This document shows positions 1-7,542 of a stretch of 64,000 nucleotides of DNA, piece by piece. Source of the DNA: Paenibacillus periandrae (GTDB taxonomy: Bacteria > Bacillota > Bacilli > Paenibacillales > NBRC-103111); the NCBI RefSeq assembly GCF_022458865.1, contig NZ_JAJNMU010000016.1, forward strand, positions 62,001-126,000. The letters run 5' to 3'. A program made the translations under genes and the position numbers. Position 1 is the first letter of the stretch. Each line of letters opens with the position of its first letter. The notes under the pieces are model-generated. The model made no database searches. It had not been told where the DNA came from and saw only the letters and a list, made by a program, of their open reading frames with translations.

Positions 1-553
1 AACGAAGCCGTGCCTCTGCAAATGCGGGCATATCCTCTGCCAAAGCTTGCTGAACCCACTGATCATCTTGCTGCAAAGACATGCTGACTCCACCTTGTGC
101 CCAATAATGTCCTTTGTCTGTTACACGAAGCTGCTCGGCATCAATTGCGACTTGTACGCTAAAGCTGCCCGTAATTTCATCCCATACCAAAGTGCCTTTC
201 GGAACATCAATATTATACCATCCCGATCCATAGTCCCACTGCTGACCCACTAACGGTTGATCGTTAATAACGGCAATACTGAGTAAATCTCCATTCCAAA
301 AAAAACCGCCATTGATCCCAAACTCATCGGTTAACGTTACATTGGACTGAATATGCTTCAACGCAATATTATTAGGCCGAGTGCGCAGCGCATGCAGCTT
401 AATCCCGTTTTGTGTTGTTTTCTGATATGTATAAGTATCTGATCGCAGATCTGCTCCAGAGGGCTCCAGTGCTGTGAAAACGACAGCAATCAAATTCCCA
501 AACAAAAAAGCCATGACCAGCAGCGGCAATCGGGCTCGGATGAATCGAATCAT
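1..553 (-). CDS. Phosphodiester glycosidase-like (NAGPA domain) protein, 3' part cut by window edge
   Basis: The reverse strand is open from an ATG at 553 to base 1 (184 codons) with no stop, so the C-terminus lies outside the window. AGAGGAGA stands just before the start. The N-terminus has one hydrophobic segment (about residues 8-28), suggesting a membrane anchor or signal peptide. Around residue 78 the protein reads GINGGFFWNGDLLSIAVIND, which resembles the N-G-G-F-F core of phosphodiester glycosidase (NAGPA, exopolysaccharide-associated) proteins, where this loop is part of the active site. A role in cell-surface polysaccharide turnover outside the membrane follows from the family only. 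The fold call rests on this motif and the order of beta-rich segments; the missing C-terminal half would decide it. Confidence 0.6.
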   Translation of the reverse strand, partial: MIRFIRARLPLLVMAFLFGNLIAVVFTALEPSGADLRSDTYTYQKTTQNGIKLHALRTRPNNIALKHIQSNVTLTDEFGINGGFFWNGDLLSIAVINDQPLVGQQWDYGSGWYNIDVPKGTLVWDEITGSFSVQVAIDAEQLRVTDKGHYWAQGGVSMSLQQDDQWVQQALAEDMPAFAEARLR

Positions 554-735
554 TCCGGCAGTCTCCTCTTTACGATTCCATTCCAGCATGGAACGAGCAC
601 CTCTTCTCATTAATGAAATGATTAAAACCCTCTGAATCTAGCAGATAGATCCTGCTAGTTTGTATGTCTATTGTAACTTTATGAAGCATAATATGAAATA
701 TGCTTGTCCGTGCGTGCAGTAAGCAGATACATAAA

Positions 736-769
736 AACGCCTTGCGCATCATACGTACGCAAGACGTTT
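736..769 (-). terminator. Rho-independent terminator of the coat-F-like gene pair
   Basis: On the minus strand AACGTCTTGCG pairs with CGCAAGGCGTT around a short loop and is followed by TTTTTATG. It lies about 45 bases after the stop of the coat-F-like gene, in the right orientation to end that transcript. Confidence 0.75.
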
Positions 770-813
770 ATCTGGGTCGTTCACACGCCGTATCACCACG
801 GCGCTATCAGGCA

Positions 814-1194
814 CTACATCATGAAAGACTGATGCTGAGAGGGAGTATTCCCATAATTGGGAAATGGAGCGCCGTATGGCTGCCGTCCTTGCAGTCTGCT
901 TTGTACAAATTGGCTTTGTTCCTGCTGGGATTGTTGATGCTCCCTGATTTTCTTGTCAATTTCCTGGCGAAGCACCGGAGATGATGCTTTATACATATTG
1001 TGCTGTTTCATGTATCCGTACACTTTCGCCTGTGATTCCAGGGTACTGCTCAATAAGGAAGTAAGTGTTTGTCTGATAGCGCTGCAATTGGATTCCATCA
1101 CAGCAGTTGTATACTCACGGCTTGTCCGTTTCAGCTCGCACAGAATGGTAAGCAGCATTTCTCTTTCCGGTAAAACGCCTGTATTCATGTTCAT
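814..1194 (-). CDS. Coat F domain spore coat protein
   Basis: A 126-residue protein with a helical N-terminal half (LLTILCELKRTSREYTTAVM, then a second helix with TLTSLLSSTLESQAKVYGYM) that matches the coat F (CotF-like, ferritin-like four-helix) family of spore coat proteins. The C-terminal 45 residues are rich in Gln, Ser, Pro and Tyr (PYGAPFPNYG) and look disordered, as in many coat proteins. The start has GAGGTG 8 bases upstream. It follows a second small coat-F-like gene after 17 bases, so both are probably one transcript ending at the hairpin near 750. Expression in the mother cell during sporulation is inferred from the family; I did not find a convincing sigma-K or sigma-E promoter by eye. 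Confidence 0.75.
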   Translation of the reverse strand: MNMNTGVLPEREMLLTILCELKRTSREYTTAVMESNCSAIRQTLTSLLSSTLESQAKVYGYMKQHNMYKASSPVLRQEIDKKIREHQQSQQEQSQFVQSRLQGRQPYGAPFPNYGNTPSQHQSFMM

Positions 1195-1211
1195 ATTCAG
1201 GTCACCTCTTT

Positions 1212-1439
1212 CTAGTTAAAGTTTTGTGTAGGAGCCATTGGCAGATGCTGATGAAGAGTCTGCATCAGGATGTTATAATGTTGATTATGTGCATTGATAA
1301 TGTCCATACAAAGCGAATGGGTAGCATGCTGTTGTGTGCTTGCTGCGAGTGTCGCACATTGTTTGATGATCAAATCCTCATTAGACATTGAATCCGTGAC
1401 ATATTCCAGCTCTTTGGTAGATATCGGTTCCATCATCAT
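1212..1439 (-). CDS. Small coat-F-like spore protein
   Basis: A 75-residue protein, helical throughout, with a run of His, Gln and Asn residues (AASTQQHATHSLCMDIINAH). The pattern of the helix and the adjacent coat F gene suggest a short member of the same coat protein group. The start is one of three successive ATG codons; AAAGGAG stands 5 to 11 bases before them. It is the first gene of a two-gene unit with the 814-1194 gene. It has no catalytic motif, and the assignment depends largely on the neighbour. Confidence 0.6.
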   Translation of the reverse strand: MMMEPISTKELEYVTDSMSNEDLIIKQCATLAASTQQHATHSLCMDIINAHNQHYNILMQTLHQHLPMAPTQNFN

Positions 1440-1756
1440 ATATTCTCCTTTGAACGATAATTTATTACCGACAATATCATACCCTAACCCAATGATATTA
1501 TTCAGACTGCATGCTTTTAAGATTTTTGTAAATATTAATTATTTATTACACAAATTGTAAATTTATTTGAACAAAAATTAGGCGAAAATTCATTTTCGTA
1601 GTATGATAGACACTAATAAAAGTAGAGCCTATGCACCCAGACTTTGGAAAACCAGACTTTAGTCCAGTCCAATACGGTACTCTGGTCTGTGTGCAAATTA
1701 GCTTGAAAACATTATGCTTACAAATAGCTTTAATGAACCGAAAAGGGGATTTTTAA
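1440..1756. other. Intergenic region between divergent genes; hairpin-forming leader
   Basis: No gene is visible in these 317 bases. A small hairpin occurs near 1583-1600 (CGAAAAT paired with ATTTTCG). A larger one may form between GCACCCAGAC near 1631 and GTCTGTGTGC near 1687, with repeats of CCAGACTTT inside the loop. The second structure would lie in the leader of the methyltransferase gene at 1757. There is a TATGAT hexamer near 1602 but no clear -35 box. Confidence 0.4.
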
Positions 1757-2353
1757 ATGAACGCAAACGAGACAACGGCGCTTCAAAAAATGTTGTTCTT
1801 CTATAAATTTATCCGAACCCCCAAAGCAATTGGAAGCGTTACTCCCAGCTCCCGGCATCTTGCCAACAAAATGGTATCGGCTGTGCAATGGAATGAAATT
1901 ACGAGTGTAGCCGAGCTTGGGGCAGGAACAGGTGTCATTACGCAAGCAATTCAACGTTCGTTAAAGCAAGACACCAAGGTTATGCTATTTGAACGTGACT
2001 CCCATCTTCGGAACCAATTGGAGCAGCAGCATCCGGGCTTTACTACCCATTCCGACGCCAGAAGCATTCACAGCGTTGTACGTCAGCAAGGCCTTGAACA
2101 TGTTGACTGTATTATCAGCGGGCTTCCTTTTGCAAACTTCCCGCAGCAGGTACGCAACGATTTGGTGGAGCAAATCGTTAATTCATTAAAACCGGATGGT
2201 CTCTTTATCGCCTTCCAATATACACTCCAGATGAAGAGACAGTTAAGCAAGCATTTTGACATTGAGGCCATACAATTCGTTATGCTCAATGTTCCACCTG
2301 CTTTTGTCTATGTATGCCGTAAAAAACAGTCAACTGGCACCAACCGTCACTAG
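1757..2353 (+). CDS. Class I SAM-dependent methyltransferase, phospholipid N-methyltransferase-like
   Basis: A 198-residue protein with a complete SAM-binding core. Motif I is VAELGAGTGVITQAI at about residues 51-65, followed by the acidic end of strand 2 (LFERD) and a motif IV region with CIISGLPFANFP. The N-terminus (FYKFIRTPKAIGSVTPSSRHL) resembles the PmtA / rRNA-adenine-dimethylase-like group, which includes phospholipid N-methyltransferases. The motif IV in that group is often N/S-L-P-[FY], and SGLPFANFP fits. The substrate cannot be told from sequence: phosphatidylethanolamine methylation is one option, RNA or a small molecule another. The start follows AAAAGGGGATTTTTAA. Monocistronic; the next gene starts 165 bases downstream. 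Confidence 0.7.
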   Translation: MNANETTALQKMLFFYKFIRTPKAIGSVTPSSRHLANKMVSAVQWNEITSVAELGAGTGVITQAIQRSLKQDTKVMLFERDSHLRNQLEQQHPGFTTHSDARSIHSVVRQQGLEHVDCIISGLPFANFPQQVRNDLVEQIVNSLKPDGLFIAFQYTLQMKRQLSKHFDIEAIQFVMLNVPPAFVYVCRKKQSTGTNRH

Positions 2354-2518
2354 CCTCATGATCATACGGCTTCCGCAATTTTTCAAAGCCTGTTTCACGA
2401 CGAAATCATCGTCTTTCCTGATGGATATCTCTTTTTGCATCGTTTTATAGAATCGGTTACTATGGAATACAAAGCCTGCTGGCTTGTAACTGATTTGAAA
2501 GAAATGAGGTGTCACGGT

Positions 2519-3496
2519 TTGGAAGAGATTGTTATAGTCGGAGCAGGCCCTTGTGGATTGTCTGCAGCCCTGGAGCTGCAAAAACTGGGTTATGCGCCTT
2601 TGATAATCGAGAAATACAGTATTGCCCACTCTATTTACTTATACCCGACCTACATGCACTTTTTCAGCACCCCGGATTTACTAGAAATAGGCGGCATTCC
2701 ATTTACAACCCCCAACGAAAAGCCATCGCGCCTCGAGGCGCTACATTATTATCGAAATGCAGCATTGCGCAGCAACGTCCGAATTCAGTCGTACCATGCT
2801 GTTCAATCGATTACGAAGACAGATGACGGCACCTTTGAGCTTCAGCTCAATGATCGATTCAATAACATTTCGATGATCAAAGCCCGTTATGTCATTGTGG
2901 CTACCGGATATTTTGATCATCCGAACATGCTTGGCATTCCTGGGGAGGAATCCGCCAAAGTCTCCCACTATTTTCATGAGGCCCACCCTTACAGTGGTAC
3001 AAAGGTTGCGGTAATCGGTGGAAGCAACTCCGCTATCGATGCGGCCATGGATTTAATGCGAGCAGGTGCAGATGTCACCATTGTTTATAGGGGTGATAGC
3101 TTCTCTTCAAGCATTAAGCCTTGGGTTCTTCCTGTATTTGAAAGTATGATCAAAAAGGGCAGAATCAAAATGCTGTTCGGATCACAAATCATTCAGATCC
3201 ATGATCAGACCATTCTTGTTCGGACAGGAGATAACGAGCAGCTTTTGGATAATGACTTTGTACTTGCATTAACCGGTTTTCGTCCTGACCGCGGACTGCT
3301 CGCATCCGCTGGCGTACAGATGGATCCGGCATCCACTGCTCCCATACATAACCCAGAAACCATGGAAACCCCAATTCCCGGCCTGTTCATTGCAGGTGTT
3401 GCCGCCTCAGGCAGCGATGCCAACGAAGTGTTTATTGAATCGGGACGACTTCATGGCGGTATGATAGCTCGCCGTATTGCCGAAAGCAGTTTGTAG
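2519..3496 (+). CDS. ypdA: YpdA-family putative bacillithiol disulfide reductase
   Basis: A FAD- and NADPH-binding pyridine nucleotide oxidoreductase of 325 residues. The N-terminal dinucleotide fold is IVIVGAGPCGLSAALELQ and the second is KVAVIGGSNSAIDAA near residue 160. The family motif YLYPTYMHFFSTPDLLEIGG near residue 43 is typical of YpdA/Bdr proteins, which regenerate bacillithiol from its disulfide in low-GC Gram-positives. No CxxC redox pair is present, as expected for this family. The best start is TTG at 2519: GAGGTG lies 8 bases upstream and translation begins directly at the FAD-binding strand. An in-frame ATG at 2435 would add 28 residues without homology. A strong terminator follows. 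Confidence 0.85.
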   Translation: MEEIVIVGAGPCGLSAALELQKLGYAPLIIEKYSIAHSIYLYPTYMHFFSTPDLLEIGGIPFTTPNEKPSRLEALHYYRNAALRSNVRIQSYHAVQSITKTDDGTFELQLNDRFNNISMIKARYVIVATGYFDHPNMLGIPGEESAKVSHYFHEAHPYSGTKVAVIGGSNSAIDAAMDLMRAGADVTIVYRGDSFSSSIKPWVLPVFESMIKKGRIKMLFGSQIIQIHDQTILVRTGDNEQLLDNDFVLALTGFRPDRGLLASAGVQMDPASTAPIHNPETMETPIPGLFIAGVAASGSDANEVFIESGRLHGGMIARRIAESSL

Positions 3497-3573
3497 GAAA
3501 ATCTTACCCGTTATTTTTACATAATTTAGTACCAGAATGAATTTATTAAAGAGGTTGTATCTAAGACCAGAAC

Positions 3574-3617
3574 AAAAAGAGCAATTTTCTGTGAATATCA
3601 GAAAACTGCTCTTTTTG
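3574..3617. terminator. Bidirectional terminator after ypdA
   Basis: An 18-base stem (AAAAAGAGCAATTTTCTG against CAGAAAACTGCTCTTTTT, one mismatch) with a short loop and a T run on both strands. It ends ypdA and could also stop transcripts from the minus-strand ABC gene. Confidence 0.8.
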
Positions 3618-3657
3618 TCATTTATTATTTGAATTTCAAATCCAGCACAATCCGTAT

Positions 3658-3840
3658 TCAGATTGTGCTAGTTCTCTCTCCTACAACTTGGAGATTGGTG
3701 AATAAAAAGCGGAGCGACCGTGGTGTTCTGTAGAAGCGAAGCGTTCGTCTTTGTTCACGGATTTTCACCTGTTCATCCCATAAATGAAAAAATCCGTGAA
3801 CAACAACGATCGGAAGAACATTACGGCCGCGCAGCAGCAC
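3658..3840 (-). CDS. Small hypothetical protein downstream of the ABC ATPase gene
   Basis: A 60-codon reading frame from a GTG at 3840, 19 bases after the stop of the PhnC-like ATPase gene on the same strand, with GGTGA just before the start. The product (for example VVVHGFFHLWDEQVKIREQ, then Arg-rich) has a protein-like composition, but I do not recognise a family. The rest of the interval 3497-3857 holds only the ypdA terminator. It may be a genuine small gene read with the ABC gene, or a chance frame. Confidence 0.3.
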   Translation of the reverse strand: MLLRGRNVLPIVVVHGFFHLWDEQVKIREQRRTLRFYRTPRSLRFLFTNLQVVGERTSTI

Positions 3841-3859
3841 GTATTCACCAATCTCACCC

Positions 3860-4588
3860 TTAAAAGATTAGGTTCTTTTCACGCTGTGTCAGCCTTCTCC
3901 CGGCAATATCAACGACAAGCTTGCCTTCGGCCAGACCCCATATGCGCGAGCCAAATTTCTCGGCCATTTCAACCTGATGCAGGCTGCAAAAAATAGTGAC
4001 CTTATCCTTGTTACAAATGTCTTTCAGATCCTCCATAACACGCAAAGCCGCCTCCGGGTCCAATCCGGAAATAGGTTCATCTGCATAAATAACTCTTGCC
4101 CCGCGGATCAGAGCTTTGGCTATCGCTACACGCTGCTTCTCCCCGCCGCTCAGCTTTTCAACAGGATCATGTGCCTTATCCAGTAAACCAACCTTGTCCA
4201 AATAGTCCATCGCCGTCATATGATCATCACCGGATGTCGTCCCCGAAAGAATGCGCCACCATGCTTTGTGAAAGAACAAACCGCTAAGTACATTTTTCAA
4301 GGCAGATTTACGCGGATTCAAATCAGGCTTTTCCTCCAGAAAGGCCCAATCCTTGCGCAGCTTGAATTTTTCCAGCCCGTTCACTCCTGAAATATCTTTC
4401 CCTTGGTATATGTATTGACCTTCGTCCCAATTCAGCTTCAAGGATAAACAGCGAAACAGTGTTGTTTTGCCGCTGCCGCTGCTTCCAACTAAAGCAATAA
4501 GCTCACCCTCGTCCGCTTGAAAGCTTAGCTTGTCTAATATTTGGTGATCTGGTGGAAATGATTTAGATAAATTACGTACAATAATCAT
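3860..4588 (-). CDS. ABC transporter ATP-binding protein, PhnC-like
   Basis: A 242-residue ABC ATPase with Walker A GSSGSGKTT (about residue 34), signature LSGGEKQRVAIAKAL, Walker B VIYADEPISGLD and the switch region CSLHQVEMA, whose SLHQV form is typical of phosphonate/phosphite (PhnC) ATPases. The start at 4588 was chosen because GGGAGAAGG lies 6 bases upstream and translation begins at MIIVRNLSKSF; a longer frame would add 18 residues without homology. No permease or binding protein lies beside it, which is unusual for a PhnC-type importer. It is therefore an orphan ATPase in this window and its partner is unknown. Confidence 0.75.
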   Translation of the reverse strand: MIIVRNLSKSFPPDHQILDKLSFQADEGELIALVGSSGSGKTTLFRCLSLKLNWDEGQYIYQGKDISGVNGLEKFKLRKDWAFLEEKPDLNPRKSALKNVLSGLFFHKAWWRILSGTTSGDDHMTAMDYLDKVGLLDKAHDPVEKLSGGEKQRVAIAKALIRGARVIYADEPISGLDPEAALRVMEDLKDICNKDKVTIFCSLHQVEMAEKFGSRIWGLAEGKLVVDIAGRRLTQREKNLIF

Positions 4589-4761
4589 CCGATTCCTTCT
4601 CCCTTTCCTTGTGACCCGGCAATAATCTTTATTATATAACATCTTGCGTCAACAAAAAAACTTTAATTACTAAAAGGTGTTTCTATTCCTTGTTTTCATA
4701 CATAAAAACTGCATTTCAGCACAAAATAAGGAAAACCGCGATTAAGAAAGGATGAGTTATT

Positions 4762-5652
4762 ATGAACAGCTCAGGCACCAAGATCGGATTATTCCTGCTG
4801 GCAGCTGCATCTCTGCTCGGAACAGGTGCATGTGGAGCTAATAACGCACAGATGGAGCAGCAAGGCCAGTCAGGTCAATCCATAGCGCAAAACCTGAGTG
4901 TTCAAAAAGAATCATCCCCCACTCCCCACCTGCTGGCCGGAAAAGAGAACAAAGAACGCGTGAATACGCCGCTGACATTGGCCGATCTGCATCACAAATA
5001 TCGCAGTACCTTTTTGTTCAATGGACCCAGAAGCTTGCGTCAGGCGGCGCTCACCTTCGATGATGTTCCGGATACAACATTTACCGCTCAAATTTTGGAT
5101 ATCCTCAATAAATATGGAGTGAAGGCGACATTTTTTGTTGTTGGCAATCGTGCCGAAGCGCATCCCGAAATGATCCGCCGTATCCAGGATGAAGGGCACA
5201 TCATCGGCAGCCACAGCTACACGCACCCGAATTTATCCAAAACGAGCGACGCACAATTCCGGGATGAAATCCATCGAACAGAAGAAGTACTTGCCAGGAT
5301 TACCGGCGCCAAGCCAAAGCTTTTTCGTCCGCCGTATGGCAACGTAACGGAATCGCAAATATTATGGCTGGCCAGTCAACAGTACCACATTATTAACTGG
5401 AATGTAGATTCACTGGACTGGAAGGGACTCAGCGCGGATCAGGTGGCAGATAATGTGCTAGGTCATGTTGTACCAGGAGCAGTGATCCTGCAGCATGGAG
5501 CTGGCGGCGAAGGTGAGAATTTGGCCGGAACTGTACAAGCACTTCCGAGAATTATCGAAAAGCTCCAGGAAGCCCATATGGAGTTGGTCACAATTCCTCA
5601 GCTGTTTCAAATCAATGACAGTGTCAAGGTAGATAATCCCATGCCACAGTAA
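4762..5652 (+). CDS. Lipoprotein polysaccharide deacetylase (NodB domain, carbohydrate esterase 4)
   Basis: A 296-residue secreted protein. A lipobox (LLGTGAC) ends the signal peptide near residue 24, so it is probably anchored to the outer face of the membrane. A linker rich in Gln and Ser follows. The NodB domain spans about residues 93-285 with its five motifs: LTFDDVPD (usually TFDDGPD, here Val for Gly), HSYTHPNL (the zinc-binding H-x3-H), RPPYG, the DSLDW segment and VILQHG. The zinc ligands and the catalytic Asp appear intact. The likely role is deacetylation of peptidoglycan or another GlcNAc polymer in the wall. RBS AAAGGATGAG. It is convergent with the stalk-domain genes downstream. 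Confidence 0.85.
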   Translation: MNSSGTKIGLFLLAAASLLGTGACGANNAQMEQQGQSGQSIAQNLSVQKESSPTPHLLAGKENKERVNTPLTLADLHHKYRSTFLFNGPRSLRQAALTFDDVPDTTFTAQILDILNKYGVKATFFVVGNRAEAHPEMIRRIQDEGHIIGSHSYTHPNLSKTSDAQFRDEIHRTEEVLARITGAKPKLFRPPYGNVTESQILWLASQQYHIINWNVDSLDWKGLSADQVADNVLGHVVPGAVILQHGAGGEGENLAGTVQALPRIIEKLQEAHMELVTIPQLFQINDSVKVDNPMPQ

Positions 5653-5674
5653 ACTTTTGTCCCACAAACTTGAA

Positions 5675-5703
5675 GGAGAGAAGCCTGTTAGCGGCCTCTC
5701 TCC
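5675..5703. terminator. Possible terminator between convergent genes
   Basis: GGAGAGAAGCC and GGCCTCTCTCC form a GC-rich stem with one bulge, placed between the two convergent stop codons. The following bases (TCTATATG) are only weakly T-rich, so termination here is a guess. Confidence 0.45.
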
Positions 5704-5722
5704 TCTATATGTGCAGCTTACT

Positions 5723-7516
5723 TTATTTATCCTCCAATGGGTAAAAAATGATATCCACGGGAAACGCAGAGCCGGCTGCTGGTGTAAATTCGATATCGAG
5801 CGAAGGCTCTGTGCCGTCTGTGCGTGCCAATATGGTATAACCTTGATAATCCATCATAATGCCGGATGGCGGCGCTTGAACGATACTTCCGTTAATCTCG
5901 AAGGGGCCTCTAAATACGCCTCCCCGCGGCAGAAGCAGCAGCGCCATTTTGGGTGGATGATCCATATGAATTTTATAAACAACACCATAGTTGCCCAAAT
6001 TCAGTGAATGCTCCTTCACGTAGGCATCGACCCCTGTCACGAATTGATCGGACGTACCGTCTCCAATTGCAAGTGAGGACGGCTTCTTTAGTCCGGTCAG
6101 ATCGACGTTCCAGGACACATCAGAGCCATCGAACGTTCCCCGCACATTCCCTGTATAATCCAGCTGCTTGTACATACCGACAGATTCAATGCCAGCACCA
6201 GCGTCCATGGCAACGAACGAAAAATACACTTCTCCACTTGTTTCGACATCATACATCACGTTCATCCCTTGGTCGGGATAAAATTCCGGCATTTTTTTGT
6301 AATACATCGTTTGATAAGGTGCTACCGTAATCGATTCCGGCGAGCTGTCACTTTGCAAAAATTCGATTGAGGCCTCATTTCCGATCAGATTCGCATATAT
6401 CGAGGGATGCACCTCGCCATGACGCGTAGTCTTGATCGTTACTGGCTTATCGGGACTTGGATTACGGACAATGATCGCGAACTGCACCTTTTCCTTCATG
6501 CCGTTTACATGATCCGCGTACAGCCTTGCTTTTCCATTCACCTTTTCCTGATACAAAAATCCCTTTTCCGTAAAGGTTTCCGGGCTATCGCTTACGATCA
6601 AGGGCCGGTCCTTTTCAAGCGTTGCGATATTAGGCAGCTGCGGGATTCCACGCAAGTAAGAACGAAGCGTCGCTTCCTCTTCCTTGACATACGTTCCGAC
6701 TGGCTCGTGGTACACCTTATATTCAAATTCATCCAGATACGGCTCGTCCACAATTTCTACGTTATAGGAGAATGGCTCACTAACGGTACCCTTGCTATCC
6801 GTAACGGAGAGCGAAACCTTGAACAAACCCGGTTGAAAAATCGCTTCGGCTTTGCCTGTCCACTCGACGTTTTTAATAGTATCCCCATCCGGGTCGTAGC
6901 TCGTATTCGAATAAATAATCGGCTCACCCAAACGATACGATTTCTTGTTTACGGAAAATCTGGCTACCGGCTTTGTATTCGGCATCGTATCATTGAACAA
7001 GCTGCCAGCCTCAGCCCGTTTAATATACAACAGCTCTAATCGCTGAAGTTGTTCATTAACTGTCGCTTTGAATCCGATAAAACGATTTAACCAAGTTAAT
7101 TCCACATACAGTCTGTCATTCAACATGAATGCAGCCTGCTCAAAATTTTCCGTCTTCCCATTAACACGCAGCTGCTTGGCAGCAAGCTGAAGCTGAATAA
7201 ATGCTGCTGGCGTTGTTACCTGAACACTTCCAGAAGCAGCATCCCACTCCACAGGAATACCCAGCAATGATGGAAGAATCGCAGCAGGCATATAAGTGCG
7301 ATTGTTGATCTGTACAACAGGTGCGTCCAAAGCAAGCTTGGTACCATTGAGGAAAGCTTCACTTTTGCCATAATACAACAGTATGGATCTACTTTCAGGG
7401 ACCGGAGCCTCGGCTGCGGAAGCATAAGGAATCATAGAATTCGATAACAAACAGCTGAAGAATAGGATCAATGTGCCCATCACGGCGAACCACTTTTTGC
7501 ATAGAGATGATCTCAC
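5723..7516 (-). CDS. Secreted stalk-domain (copper amine oxidase N-terminal-like) and PKD protein, copy 2
   Basis: A 597-residue protein with an N-terminal signal peptide (hydrophobic residues 10-30, likely cleavage after ASA). Residues about 45-155 form a stalk domain of the copper amine oxidase N-terminal type (NNRTYMPAAILPSLLGIPVE is the usual repeat signature). Residues about 185-260 form a PKD-like domain (YDPDGDTIKNVEWTG). The remaining 340 residues are beta-rich and unassigned. The GTG start has AAGGAG 8 bases upstream. It lies 26 bases after a paralogue of the same domain order, so the pair is an operon made by duplication. The function is probably structural or adhesive on the cell surface; no catalytic motif is visible. 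Confidence 0.75.
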   Translation of the reverse strand: MRSSLCKKWFAVMGTLILFFSCLLSNSMIPYASAAEAPVPESRSILLYYGKSEAFLNGTKLALDAPVVQINNRTYMPAAILPSLLGIPVEWDAASGSVQVTTPAAFIQLQLAAKQLRVNGKTENFEQAAFMLNDRLYVELTWLNRFIGFKATVNEQLQRLELLYIKRAEAGSLFNDTMPNTKPVARFSVNKKSYRLGEPIIYSNTSYDPDGDTIKNVEWTGKAEAIFQPGLFKVSLSVTDSKGTVSEPFSYNVEIVDEPYLDEFEYKVYHEPVGTYVKEEEATLRSYLRGIPQLPNIATLEKDRPLIVSDSPETFTEKGFLYQEKVNGKARLYADHVNGMKEKVQFAIIVRNPSPDKPVTIKTTRHGEVHPSIYANLIGNEASIEFLQSDSSPESITVAPYQTMYYKKMPEFYPDQGMNVMYDVETSGEVYFSFVAMDAGAGIESVGMYKQLDYTGNVRGTFDGSDVSWNVDLTGLKKPSSLAIGDGTSDQFVTGVDAYVKEHSLNLGNYGVVYKIHMDHPPKMALLLLPRGGVFRGPFEINGSIVQAPPSGIMMDYQGYTILARTDGTEPSLDIEFTPAAGSAFPVDIIFYPLEDK

Positions 7517-7542
7517 TTGACGAACTCCTTTATGATAAAATG

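Noticed and set aside
6407..7039. A 210-codon plus-strand frame opposite the second stalk-domain gene
   Set aside because: No ribosome binding site and no family pattern. The minus-strand gene has a signal peptide and recognised domains.
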